Source: an uncultured Chlorobiaceae bacterium (GTDB lineage: Bacteria > Bacteroidota > Chlorobiia > Chlorobiales > Chlorobiaceae). Taken from it: a DNA stretch of 12,688 nucleotides. The translations under genes and the position numbers were made by a program. Every line of letters begins with the position of its first letter. Position 1 is the stretch's first letter. Under the pieces are notes generated by a model. It searched no databases, had not been told where the DNA came from, and saw only the letters and a list, made by a program, of their open reading frames with translations. This document shows positions 6,239-12,688 of the stretch, in pieces. The stretch spans positions 1 to 12,688 of the forward strand of contig CAIVCU010000452.1 of assembly GCA_903904495.1 (NCBI GenBank). The letters are read 5' to 3'.

Positions 6239-9200
6239 TCAACCCCTTATTTTTTCAAGTCGTACGGGGATCAGTTTTGATACCCCTTCCTCTTCCATAG
6301 TGACACCATAAAGGGCCTGGCATGAAGCCATGGTTTTTTTGTTGTGCGTAACAATAATGAATTGGGTGTTATTCTCAAATTTTTTCAGGAGTTTAATAAA
6401 ACGGGTAACATTGGCATCGTCCAGCGGCGCGTCAACTTCATCAAGAATACAGAACGGACTTGGCTTGACCAGATAGATGGCAAAGAGGAGAGAAAGGGCG
6501 GTCAGGGCCTTTTCACCTCCGCTGAGCTGCTCAATCGAGAGCGGTTTTTTACCCCTTGGTTTGGCAATAATTTCGATATTCGCATCCAGAGGGTCTTCTG
6601 CGGCATGAATGAGCAGATCCACTTCATCTTCCGCATCAAAGAGTTCCCGGAAAATTCCGATAAAGTTTTTTCTTACAGCTCGAAAGGTTTCGTCAAATTT
6701 CTCCAGGGCGGTTCTGTTGATCTCTTCAATGGTGGAACGCAGCTGTAGCTCTGCACTGAGCAGGTCCTCTTTCTGTTCAGTCAAAAAATCAAATCGCTCT
6801 TTTTCTCCTTCGTACTCATCAAGTGCCAGCTCATTGACAGCGCCGAATTGTTCGCGTTGCCGGGTGAGCTGCTCAAGTTTCTGCTGTGCTGCTTTACGGT
6901 CAAATGATTGTTCAATAACCGGTTGAATCATGGAGGCAAGGTCGCAATTGTATTTAACCTGAGCCTCTGTAAACAGATGATCCAGTGAATGTTCGAGCTG
7001 CAGGCGTTCGTTGTTGAGTGTCGAAAGCAGTTGCTGTCCCACCTCGTATTTTCGTCGCAGATCTCTCAGTGTAGCCTGACATTCATGATGCCGGGCCTGA
7101 TGTTCCCGATATGCCGATTCAAGATCATTGACCGCTTTCTGTTCCTCGGCAGCCATAATAAGCATGGTCTCAAGCTCTTCATGCACCTTTTTCAAAGCAT
7201 GATGACTGCTCTGTTTTTTTCCTTCAGCGGTTTCAATATCGGAATTCAGTTTTTTTATTTCATCATGCAGTGACTGCCGGTTCTCTGAGCAGGTGGCAAT
7301 GGTCAACCTTATTTTTTCAAGTTCAAGAAGAGAGTCTTTATAACGGCTCTGACTGGCTTGAACTTCCAGACCGAACTGATGGTGGCTGGCTTCAAGGGTG
7401 GTAAGGTTTTCCTGCATCTGCCGGATTTTATTCACGAAAAGTGTGCTTTTTGAAGCACTCATAGTGAGTGAGGGAAGAAGCTCGTCCAGCTCCTTTTCGC
7501 AGGCTTTTTTTTGTTGAAGTATTGCTGCAATCTCCTTTTCTGTCTGTATTTCGTCTTTTTTTCTTTCACTCTGTTCTGTTTCGAATCGTGCAAGCCTCCT
7601 TTCAAGTCCGCCAAGTTCCGTCGACAAATGTTCAATGTCCCGTCGTTGTTCTGCAACTTTAATTGATGCCAGTTTATGGCGCAGCTGAAGAAGAATCTCT
7701 TCCTCCTCTTTGATTGTGTTCTCAAGGCTTGCCAGCTCTTTCTGCAGTATGCTGCGTTCTGCTTTTTTTCCTAATCGCAGTCCTTCATTACTTTTGGAAC
7801 TTCCGCCGAACAGCAGGCCTTTTCCGAAAAATGTTTCTCCATCAATAGTGACAAATGAGGAGTCGCGATTGACGAGGGCAAGGGTTTCCGCAGCTCCAAG
7901 GTCAGATACGATATAACTTTTGTTGAGCATCAAGAGAAGCGCATCATGAAGTTCAGGCGGATACGTAATCACCTCAAGAGTTTTTTTTGCACCGCTGATT
8001 TCCGGATAATAACCTTCAGCTGCAGGAGCAACAAGATCAAGAACGAGGAAATTGACCTTGCCCTTGTTTGAAATCCTGAGATTTTCTATTCCCTCCTTGG
8101 CCTCACTGAGCGACTGGCAGACATAGTAGCTCATGCTCTCACCAAGAGCAGCGTTGACGGCTTTTTTATATGAGACATCAAGCGATAGAAGGTCCGTCAT
8201 GCAGCCCAGTCCAGGTTTTCCATTTTTTTGCTTTTCAAGGAATCCTATTCCTTCCGGCATACCTTCAAAATTGTCGAGTACTGAATCAGCCAGTAAAATC
8301 TGGTTATGCAGTTTATCCCGACTGGACCTCTGCAATAGAAGCGATTCTTTTTTTGCCTCGATCCCGGTTGAAACTTCTTCCTGCTGCTCCCTTAACACTC
8401 TCTCCCTGCTTTTTGCTTCGGCGATTTGTGCGGTTTTGATAGTGATCTCTTTTGATAATTGCTCTTCATCCGATCGTGATGTATTAAGCTTTTCAAGAAT
8501 TGCCTGTTTCTTTATTTCAAGCCGTTCACCATTTGTTCGCAAATACTCCTTTTTAGATTCAAGCGTGTGTTTTGTCAAGGCGAGATGGTTGGCGGCACTT
8601 TGTTCCTCAGCGCTCAACTTCCGTTCAAGTGCCAGTTGAGTTCTCTCTGCCTTCAGTGTTGTGTTGAGCTGGTCGTGTTCTGAAACAAGATTTTGAAACG
8701 CTGAGTGCAGTATGCGGCAGGACTCTTCACAAGGAGCCTTGCGTTTCATCAGTTCGCTTTCAAGAATCTCCTGTTCACGGATTTTCAGCTTTTTTTCACT
8801 GATGATTGCTTTGAGCCGTTCGGTTTCCGCAGTAAGGTTCTTTTGATGCTCTTCATGATGTAAAAGCTGCTTTTCAAGAGCATGAATCCCGTGATTGCTT
8901 TCATTCAGTTTTTTCTGTATTCCGGAGAGAGTTGTTTCTTCCTGAAGCAGCAGAAGTTCCGTTGTCTGAGCGGTGCTGTCCTCCGAAGCGATTTTTGCGG
9001 CACATGCATGGTTCAGCAGCTCCTCTTCGCGGATGCTCCGCTGCATCGGTTCGAGTTTTTCACGGAACTCCTCCATGGCTATCCAGGAGAGCGTAAGATC
9101 AATATTTTGAATTTCTTTTTTCAATTCCCTGAGCTTTTGGGCTTTTCTGACCTGCAGCTTGAGGCTTTTCACCTTTTTTTCAACTTCCGCCAGAACATCG

Positions 9201-9775
9201 TCAACTCTGGAAAGGTCTCTTGAGGCACTTTCAAGCAGCTTGAATGTTTGTTTCCGTCGTTGTTTATAGCGGGTTATTCCTGCCGCTTCCTCAAAAAGTT
9301 TCAGGCGTTCTTCACTTTTGTTGCTGATAATTTCTTCGATCATCTTCAATTCAATAACCGAATAGGCATCGCTTCCCATACCGGTGTCGGTAAACAGGTC
9401 AAGAATATCCTTTAACCTGCAGTTCACCTGGTTCAAGAGAAACTCGCTCTCCCCGCTGCGGTAAAGCCGGCGGGTGACGGTTACTTCGGTATATTCAACA
9501 GGCAGGACATTTCGTGTATTTTCGATAGTCAGAGAGACTTCGGTGAGACTCAGGGGCTTGAGTTTTTTTGAACCGTTAAAAATAATGTTTTCCATCTTCG
9601 CAGAGCGGAGCAATGAGGACTTCTGCTCGCCCAGCACCCAGCGCATGGCATCGACAACATTAGTCTTGCCGCATCCATTGGGGCCGACAATTGCGGTAAG
9701 ACCCTTGTCAAACTTTATTCTGACTTTATGCGCAAAGCTTTTAAAGCCAAAAAGCTCAATTTTTGAAAGATACAT
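6239..9775 (-). CDS. smc: Chromosome segregation protein SMC
   Basis: This is a 1178-residue SMC ATPase that organises and helps segregate the chromosome as a homodimer with ScpA/ScpB (neither is in this window). The N-terminal head has the Walker A GPNGCGKT (31-38) and the block FEEAAGITRYKQRR (161-174). Long coiled-coil arms (about 175-500 and 675-1010) flank a hinge at roughly 505-675 containing GLGCMTDLL and a glycine-rich FGKGLLFGG. The C-terminal head has the signature LSGGEKALTALS (from about 1084), Walker B CILDEVDAPLDD (1109-1120, with D1112 and E1113) and the switch FIIVTHNKKTM. Length and order are complete for bacterial SMC. No Shine-Dalgarno is seen at ATG 9775. It is the first gene of the minus-strand cluster continuing into the HAD phosphatase 18 bases later. 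Confidence 0.98.
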   Translation of the reverse strand: MYLSKIELFGFKSFAHKVRIKFDKGLTAIVGPNGCGKTNVVDAMRWVLGEQKSSLLRSAKMENIIFNGSKKLKPLSLTEVSLTIENTRNVLPVEYTEVTVTRRLYRSGESEFLLNQVNCRLKDILDLFTDTGMGSDAYSVIELKMIEEIISNKSEERLKLFEEAAGITRYKQRRKQTFKLLESASRDLSRVDDVLAEVEKKVKSLKLQVRKAQKLRELKKEIQNIDLTLSWIAMEEFREKLEPMQRSIREEELLNHACAAKIASEDSTAQTTELLLLQEETTLSGIQKKLNESNHGIHALEKQLLHHEEHQKNLTAETERLKAIISEKKLKIREQEILESELMKRKAPCEESCRILHSAFQNLVSEHDQLNTTLKAERTQLALERKLSAEEQSAANHLALTKHTLESKKEYLRTNGERLEIKKQAILEKLNTSRSDEEQLSKEITIKTAQIAEAKSRERVLREQQEEVSTGIEAKKESLLLQRSSRDKLHNQILLADSVLDNFEGMPEGIGFLEKQKNGKPGLGCMTDLLSLDVSYKKAVNAALGESMSYYVCQSLSEAKEGIENLRISNKGKVNFLVLDLVAPAAEGYYPEISGAKKTLEVITYPPELHDALLLMLNKSYIVSDLGAAETLALVNRDSSFVTIDGETFFGKGLLFGGSSKSNEGLRLGKKAERSILQKELASLENTIKEEEEILLQLRHKLASIKVAEQRRDIEHLSTELGGLERRLARFETEQSERKKDEIQTEKEIAAILQQKKACEKELDELLPSLTMSASKSTLFVNKIRQMQENLTTLEASHHQFGLEVQASQSRYKDSLLELEKIRLTIATCSENRQSLHDEIKKLNSDIETAEGKKQSSHHALKKVHEELETMLIMAAEEQKAVNDLESAYREHQARHHECQATLRDLRRKYEVGQQLLSTLNNERLQLEHSLDHLFTEAQVKYNCDLASMIQPVIEQSFDRKAAQQKLEQLTRQREQFGAVNELALDEYEGEKERFDFLTEQKEDLLSAELQLRSTIEEINRTALEKFDETFRAVRKNFIGIFRELFDAEDEVDLLIHAAEDPLDANIEIIAKPRGKKPLSIEQLSGGEKALTALSLLFAIYLVKPSPFCILDEVDAPLDDANVTRFIKLLKKFENNTQFIIVTHNKKTMASCQALYGVTMEEEGVSKLIPVRLEKIRG

Positions 9776-9902
9776 CTGAACGGTGCGGTTGACGATCTTA
9801 ATTCAGCAATCTCAATTCAGCGGACCTGATCCAGCCCAAGAGAGCAAAGTTAAGAAAAAAACAGAATACAGAAAAAATACCCGCGTTCATTCCAGTCAGC
9901 AG
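9776..9902. other. Intergenic region between folP and smc
   Basis: These 127 bases separate the folP stop from the smc start; both genes read on the minus strand. The stretch must contain the end of the folP transcript or run through it, and probably the smc promoter. It holds an A-rich tract on the plus strand (about 9847-9880) and a short direct repeat at 9800-9821. I see no stable hairpin that would be a terminator and no convincing promoter boxes. Confidence 0.5.
9800..9821. repeat. Short direct repeat AATTCAGC upstream of smc
   Basis: AATTCAGC occurs at 9800-9807 and again at 9814-9821, a 14-base spacing, about 25-45 bases upstream of the smc start. The similarity includes a preceding TCT in both copies. 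It could be a regulatory site or chance. Confidence 0.35.
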
Positions 9903-10811
9903 TTACTCTGTTTTCAACAGTGTTTCAACGATGCGCAGGCTTTGCGAGGCAGCTTCAACATCGTGAACTCTTAGAATACTTGCCCCGTTGCAGAGTGCAA
10001 TAGTTTCAGCGGCGATGGTTGCTGGAAGTCTTTCAGCTGGCGGCAGGATTTCATGGCCGGGATCAGTAATGGCATGGCCGAGGAACGATTTTCTTGAAAG
10101 TCCGGCAAGAATCGGCCGCTGGAGTGTGAGCAGTGAGCTGAGCTGGCCGAGCAACCGGAAATTTTCCGCCACACTTTTGCCGAATCCGAAACCGGGATCG
10201 ATGATAATGTCATCGATTGCATGTTCTTCAGCCCTTGCTATGGATTCCCGAAGAGAGCAGCTGACCCTCGAAATAATGTCTATTCCGCCTGATTCTATTC
10301 CAGTACTCCACTTCATTGAATCGGGCTTTACCGGAGTATGCATCAAAATCACGCCGGCCCGGTACTTGCTGCAGACGCAAGGAAGATCGTTGTCAAAGGT
10401 GAACCCTGATATATCGTTGACAATATGGGCTCCGGCCTGCAAAGCCTTTTCGGCCACTGCAGCCTTATAGGTGTCAATGGAAATCAGGATATCTGTTTTT
10501 TTGTGCAGCAGGGCAATAAGCGGTATGGTGCGATCAATCTCTTCAGCTGCTGAAATCAGTTCCGCGCCGGGTCGGGAAGATTCACCGCCAATATCGATAA
10601 TTGAAGCACCAGCCCGGATCATTCCAAGGGCATGATCCAGTGCCCGGTCGAGATCAACTCCGGATAACTTTTTCTGAAGAGTGCCTCCGTCATAAAATGA
10701 ATCGGGAGTTGTATTCAGAATGCCCATGATGACCGGATGTTCAGAAAGATCGAGTATGCGGTCTGCACAGTTGATCCGGAACCGTCCCTTTTTGATGTTA
10801 TCGGTACGCAT
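9903..10811 (-). CDS. folP: Dihydropteroate synthase
   Basis: This is a 302-residue cytosolic TIM-barrel enzyme that condenses p-aminobenzoate with hydroxymethyl-dihydropterin pyrophosphate to dihydropteroate, the sulfonamide target. Conserved blocks in order are MGILNTTPDSFYDGG (29-43), GASIIDIGGESSRPGA (68-83), ISIDTYK (110-116), VNDISGF (131-137), DPGFGFGKSVAENF (205-218), LAGLSRKSFLG (235-245) and the terminal SILRVHDV (278-285). All ligand-binding motifs are intact. The ATG at 10811 lies 11 bases after the stop of the upstream M50 protease gene, with a GAGAG just before it, so the two are probably co-transcribed. Its substrate comes from the PabB-PabC protein encoded at 1960-3801. Other folate genes such as folK, folB or folE are not nearby. 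Confidence 0.97.
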   Translation of the reverse strand: MRTDNIKKGRFRINCADRILDLSEHPVIMGILNTTPDSFYDGGTLQKKLSGVDLDRALDHALGMIRAGASIIDIGGESSRPGAELISAAEEIDRTIPLIALLHKKTDILISIDTYKAAVAEKALQAGAHIVNDISGFTFDNDLPCVCSKYRAGVILMHTPVKPDSMKWSTGIESGGIDIISRVSCSLRESIARAEEHAIDDIIIDPGFGFGKSVAENFRLLGQLSSLLTLQRPILAGLSRKSFLGHAITDPGHEILPPAERLPATIAAETIALCNGASILRVHDVEAASQSLRIVETLLKTE

Positions 10812-10822
10812 GAACTCTCACT

Positions 10823-11818
10823 TCAGGTTATGCCGAATGGTACTGGTGTAAATGTCAGAAAAAAGATCGCAATTGCTATCCATCCGAGCAATTTTCTTGG
10901 TGTTGTCAAGGGATGGTCATGCCATGTCGGAGGATGGTTTATACCGATGAGTCGTGAAAGAATGAATGCCCACAGCATCCAGCCCGACCATGACCATTGC
11001 AGGATTACAGGTGGAATAAACAACACGGCATCCGGTTTGAAAAGGCTAAGCAGCAGTTCCAGGAATGACGGCAAGCCAAGAAGTACGATAAACAGAAGAA
11101 AAACCCTGGCGGCTTTTGCATGTCCTTTCCTGCCAAACATGGCGTAAGTGATATGCCCGCCATCAAGCTGGCCTACGGGAAGCAGGTTCAACGCTGTTAC
11201 AAGAGAACCCAGCCATCCGGTGAAGAGAGCGGGATAGTGATACATTTCAGTCATTGGCGGGAGGTTTTTCGGAGCGATAAAGTACTCCAGTACTATCCAT
11301 AGCAGATTTTTTCCAAGAGAAAGAGCTCCCTGCGGCAATGGGGCCTGAATACCGCCCTTGGTCAGATATTCAGGATGAATGGAGTAGATAAAGTCAGCCG
11401 GAGGAAGATTCAGAAAGCCGTAAACAAGAAGTCCTGTGCAAACAGCGAAACCGCTCAATGGCCCTGCAATACCGATATCGAACAGGGCATTTGTTCCCGG
11501 TATTTTCTCTTTGATTTTGATGACAGCTCCCATGGTACCGAGACTGAGAAGAAAAGGCAGGGGCGGGACAGGAATGTAATAAGGGAGTGTTGCTCGAACC
11601 CGATGGTGCAATGTTGCAAAAAAATGACCGAACTCATGAACACTTAAAAAGAGAAGCAGACAGAAAGAGTAGGGGATTCCTGAAACAAGCGTCTCCTTCC
11701 CGCCCCAGAATGCTCCCGCCCAAAGTGTTGAAAGCACCGTTAAAAGAAAGAGGGTAATATGAAGCGGGTAGTTTTGAGTTGCAGGTGTGGTTCGTGTCTG
11801 AAAAAAAGGAAAATTCAT
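10823..11818 (-). CDS. M50-family (site-2-protease-like) intramembrane metalloprotease
   Basis: This 331-residue multi-pass membrane protein carries the zinc motif HEFGH (61-65) inside a hydrophobic segment. The third-ligand region NLLPVGQLDGGH (211-222) has D219 as the likely zinc-binding aspartate. By eye there are hydrophobic segments at about 19-38, 46-68, 112-135, 165-182, 198-216, 236-260, 264-289 and 309-328. FDIGIAGPLSGF (113-124) is also typical of this group, which resembles the plant EGY/bacterial M50 proteases. No PDZ domain is visible. Substrates are unknown; relatives cleave membrane-bound regulators such as anti-sigma factors, and none is encoded next to it. The start is supported by an AGGA eight bases upstream. 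It is followed after 11 bases by folP. Metalloprotease family assignment is firm; activity and target are inferred. Confidence 0.9.
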   Translation of the reverse strand: MNFPFFQTRTTPATQNYPLHITLFLLTVLSTLWAGAFWGGKETLVSGIPYSFCLLLFLSVHEFGHFFATLHHRVRATLPYYIPVPPLPFLLSLGTMGAVIKIKEKIPGTNALFDIGIAGPLSGFAVCTGLLVYGFLNLPPADFIYSIHPEYLTKGGIQAPLPQGALSLGKNLLWIVLEYFIAPKNLPPMTEMYHYPALFTGWLGSLVTALNLLPVGQLDGGHITYAMFGRKGHAKAARVFLLFIVLLGLPSFLELLLSLFKPDAVLFIPPVILQWSWSGWMLWAFILSRLIGINHPPTWHDHPLTTPRKLLGWIAIAIFFLTFTPVPFGIT

Positions 11819-11826
11819 TAAATCAA

Positions 11827-11830
11827 TCCT
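11827..11830 (-). promoter_or_regulatory. Shine-Dalgarno for the M50 protease gene
   Basis: AGGA on the minus strand ends eight bases before the ATG at 11818 and supports that start. Confidence 0.55.
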
Positions 11831-11897
11831 GAAACCGTTATGAAACAGATATGCTCTCCTTAAACAAGCATGTGCGGGAATGCGGTTTTACATGAAA

Positions 11898-11930
11898 ATC
11901 AAAAACTGCCCCGCCAAACAGCAGGGCAGT
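11898..11930 (-). terminator. Intrinsic terminator of the haem-binding protein gene
   Basis: On the minus strand a 10-bp stem (ACTGCCCTGC / GCGGGGCAGT, one T-G wobble) closes a six-base loop and is followed by TTTTTGATTTT. The arms lie at 11905-11914 and 11921-11930. It begins about 13 bases after the stop codon at 11943. It isolates this gene from the M50-folP pair, which therefore needs its own promoter between here and 11818. Confidence 0.85.
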
Positions 11931-11942
11931 CGGCTTGCGGGA

Positions 11943-12389
11943 CTACTCTTTTTTCCTGCTCTTCTTTTCACCGAAAGTTGCAACCAGACCATCAACAAGT
12001 TCCTTTTTTTCATCCGCATTCAGCTTGGCTTCAGGGTGCGCCGGGAGATAGATAAAGAGTGGCATTTTTCCTTTTCTTACTTCAGCAGCAGCTTTATCAC
12101 CTTCATTTTTCCCTTGTCGTCCCCATTCTGATGTGTTGAAAACACTTCTTCCAAATGTAACGTCAAGCGTCGTCAGCCACGATACCGGAGCATAGGAACT
12201 GTACCATGGCCATACGGTTTCGTTGGAGTGGCAATCTTTGCAGGCACGGTTAAAAAGTTCATGTGTTTTCGGAGAATCCCATTGAGGTTCACCTGTGACA
12301 GGGGGGTTCTTGTGGTCCCGGCCGTAAGGCACAAACTGAATAGCAGCAAGAACAATAATACCGCCCACTAATAATTTGACAACCCTCAT
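11943..12389 (-). CDS. Membrane-anchored haem-binding domain protein (small c-type cytochrome-like)
   Basis: This 148-residue protein has a basic start (R2, K5) and a hydrophobic segment (about 6-20) forming a signal anchor or uncleaved signal peptide, so the rest is probably periplasmic. A single CXXCH haem c attachment motif, ACKDCHS (49-55), is followed by NETVWPWYSSYAPVSW (56-71) and GKMPLFIYLPAHPEAKL (107-123), where M109 is a plausible distal ligand. This layout matches the haem_bd family often annotated as cytochrome P460-associated or haem-binding domain proteins. The tail is lysine-rich. A strong Shine-Dalgarno AAGGAG lies nine bases upstream and an intrinsic terminator lies just downstream, so it appears to be a single-gene unit. 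An electron-transfer or redox-sensing role is inferred; no partner gene is nearby. Confidence 0.88.
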   Translation of the reverse strand: MRVVKLLVGGIIVLAAIQFVPYGRDHKNPPVTGEPQWDSPKTHELFNRACKDCHSNETVWPWYSSYAPVSWLTTLDVTFGRSVFNTSEWGRQGKNEGDKAAAEVRKGKMPLFIYLPAHPEAKLNADEKKELVDGLVATFGEKKSRKKE

Positions 12390-12398
12390 GAGTACCGA

Positions 12399-12404
12399 CT
12401 CCTT
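12399..12404 (-). promoter_or_regulatory. Strong Shine-Dalgarno for the haem-binding protein gene
   Basis: AAGGAG on the minus strand ends nine bases before the ATG at 12389. It is the best ribosome-binding site in the window and fixes this start. Confidence 0.75.
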
Positions 12405-12481
12405 TTCTTTTTTTTTCGGAATATTATTACACCAATATAACTGAAATTCCTAAATCCCCCTCTTTCCTTCAGTCGCTCTTT

Positions 12482-12516
12482 GGCAGTCAGCGGTCAGCAG
12501 TCGCCAGTCAGCAGTC
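12482..12516 (-). repeat. Heptamer array, reverse orientation
   Basis: Five 7-base units on the plus strand are GGCAGTC, AGCGGTC, AGCAGTC, GCCAGTC and AGCAGTC. They are the reverse complement type of the ACTGCC heptamers at 266-300 and 12523-12550. The array faces the forward array that begins 7 bases later, forming an inverted pair. Confidence 0.8.
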
Positions 12517-12522
12517 AACATT

Positions 12523-12560
12523 CACAGCCAACTGCCCACTGCCGACTGCCAACTGATTTC
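12523..12560 (+). repeat. Heptamer array ending in AACTGATTTC
   Basis: Units are CACAGCC (degenerate), AACTGCC, CACTGCC and GACTGCC, followed by AACTGATTTC (12551-12560). The end block matches that of the arrays at 266-310 and 12654-12684. TTGGCAGTC at 12480-12488 is a perfect 9-base inverted match to GACTGCCAA at 12544-12552. Confidence 0.85.
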
Positions 12561-12578
12561 ACTTGGCACCAATGTGTC

Positions 12579-12599
12579 ATCCCGACCAACGGGAGGGAT
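12579..12599. repeat. CATCCCG...CGGGAGGGATC hairpin-like repeat module
   Basis: TCCCG (12580-12584) pairs with CGGGA (12590-12594) across a five-base loop, with an alternative pairing of ATCCC to GGGAT (12595-12599). The form TCATCCCGAC-N-GGGAGGGATCT resembles a dispersed intergenic repeat that I recall from Bacteroidetes/Chlorobi-type genomes; this recollection was not checked. Confidence 0.5.
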
Positions 12600-12623
12600 C
12601 TATACGCCCTCAAATGTCTTCCC

Positions 12624-12637
12624 TCAGCACTCAGCAC
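12624..12637. repeat. Tandem duplicate TCAGCAC
   Basis: TCAGCAC occurs twice in tandem within CCCTCAGCACTCAGCACTTT, again a 7-base period. A related single copy, CCCTCAGTACTT, lies at 317-328 just after the left heptamer array. Confidence 0.6.
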
Positions 12638-12653
12638 TTTCAATATTCATGCC

Positions 12654-12684
12654 GACTGCCGACTGCCGATTGCCAACTGATTTC
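12654..12684 (+). repeat. Heptamer array ending in AACTGATTTC
   Basis: Units are GACTGCC (12654-12660), GACTGCC (12661-12667) and GATTGCC (12668-12674), followed by AACTGATTTC (12675-12684). It is the third array with the same orientation and end block, and lies 4 bases from the window end. Confidence 0.85.
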
Positions 12685-12688
12685 TCTC

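Larger units (their letters stand above)
12390..12688. other. Gene-free region filled with dispersed short repeats
   Basis: No convincing gene lies here; frames through it read only repeat-derived sequence. The first 90 bases hold the ribosome-binding site of the gene at 12389, a T-run (plus strand) and AT-rich DNA that may carry its promoter. From 12480 to the window end there are heptamer arrays in both orientations, a CATCCCG/CGGGAGGGATC module and a TCAGCAC duplication. Confidence 0.7.

Noticed and set aside
6344..9779. Plus-strand open frames inside smc and other antisense frames
   Set aside because: They are shadows of the SMC coding frame, with low-complexity, cysteine/serine/phenylalanine-rich translations and no recognisable domain.
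12405..12460. Sigma-70-like boxes (minus strand TTTCAG or TTTAGG with TAATAT or TGTAAT) for the haem-protein gene
   Set aside because: The AT-rich DNA allows several weak matches with poor spacing; none is better than expected by chance.
12480..12680. Small open frame through the right-hand repeats
   Set aside because: The translation is repeat-derived, with no ribosome-binding site and a 7-base period incompatible with coding selection.

Overview
The window looks like a stretch of chromosome from a green sulfur bacterium (Chlorobi, Chlorobium/Pelodictyon type). This rests on the overall flavour of the proteins, a moderate GC content (mid to high 40s percent by eye), several starts without a clear Shine-Dalgarno sequence, and intergenic heptamer repeats of the ACTGCC type. 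The assignment is from recognition only; no search was run. Almost all of it is compact, ordinary core-genome coding sequence. I see no defence system, prophage, transposase, CRISPR array, tRNA or rRNA.

Layout. Positions 1-156 (minus) hold the first 52 codons of a reading frame that runs off the left edge. It looks chimeric: a polyprenol/phytol-kinase-like N-terminus runs directly into a histidine-kinase H-box, with a sharp GC change at the join. Positions 157-398 are a divergent intergenic region with a heptamer repeat array. Positions 399-4352 (plus) carry a Ppx/GppA phosphatase, a fused PabB-PabC enzyme for p-aminobenzoate synthesis starting one base after the previous stop, and a conserved-looking protein of unknown function. 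The last gene ends convergently, by a 4-base overlap, with a minus-strand cluster at 4349-9775 read in the order smc, HAD-family phosphatase, nusB, nth, with gaps of 18, 10 and 5 bases. A second minus-strand pair at 9903-11818 is an M50 (site-2-protease-like) membrane metalloprotease followed by folP. A single minus-strand gene at 11943-12389 encodes a small membrane-anchored haem-binding protein with a good Shine-Dalgarno sequence and a clear intrinsic terminator. The final 300 bases (12390-12688) have no gene and are filled with heptamer arrays in both orientations plus other short dispersed-repeat modules.

How the genes relate. PabB-PabC makes p-aminobenzoate and FolP (dihydropteroate synthase) uses it, so two steps of folate synthesis lie in this window, but in separate opposing transcription units. 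The smc-HAD-nusB-nth cluster joins chromosome organisation, a small phosphatase, transcription antitermination/rRNA synthesis and base-excision repair, probably as one housekeeping operon. The haem-binding gene stands alone.

The points most worth a second look are the chimeric reading frame at the left edge (possible misassembly or recombination), the heptamer repeat families at both ends with a shared terminal CTGATTTC, and an intrinsic terminator that looks derived from the same repeat. I found no convincing undescribed multi-gene system.
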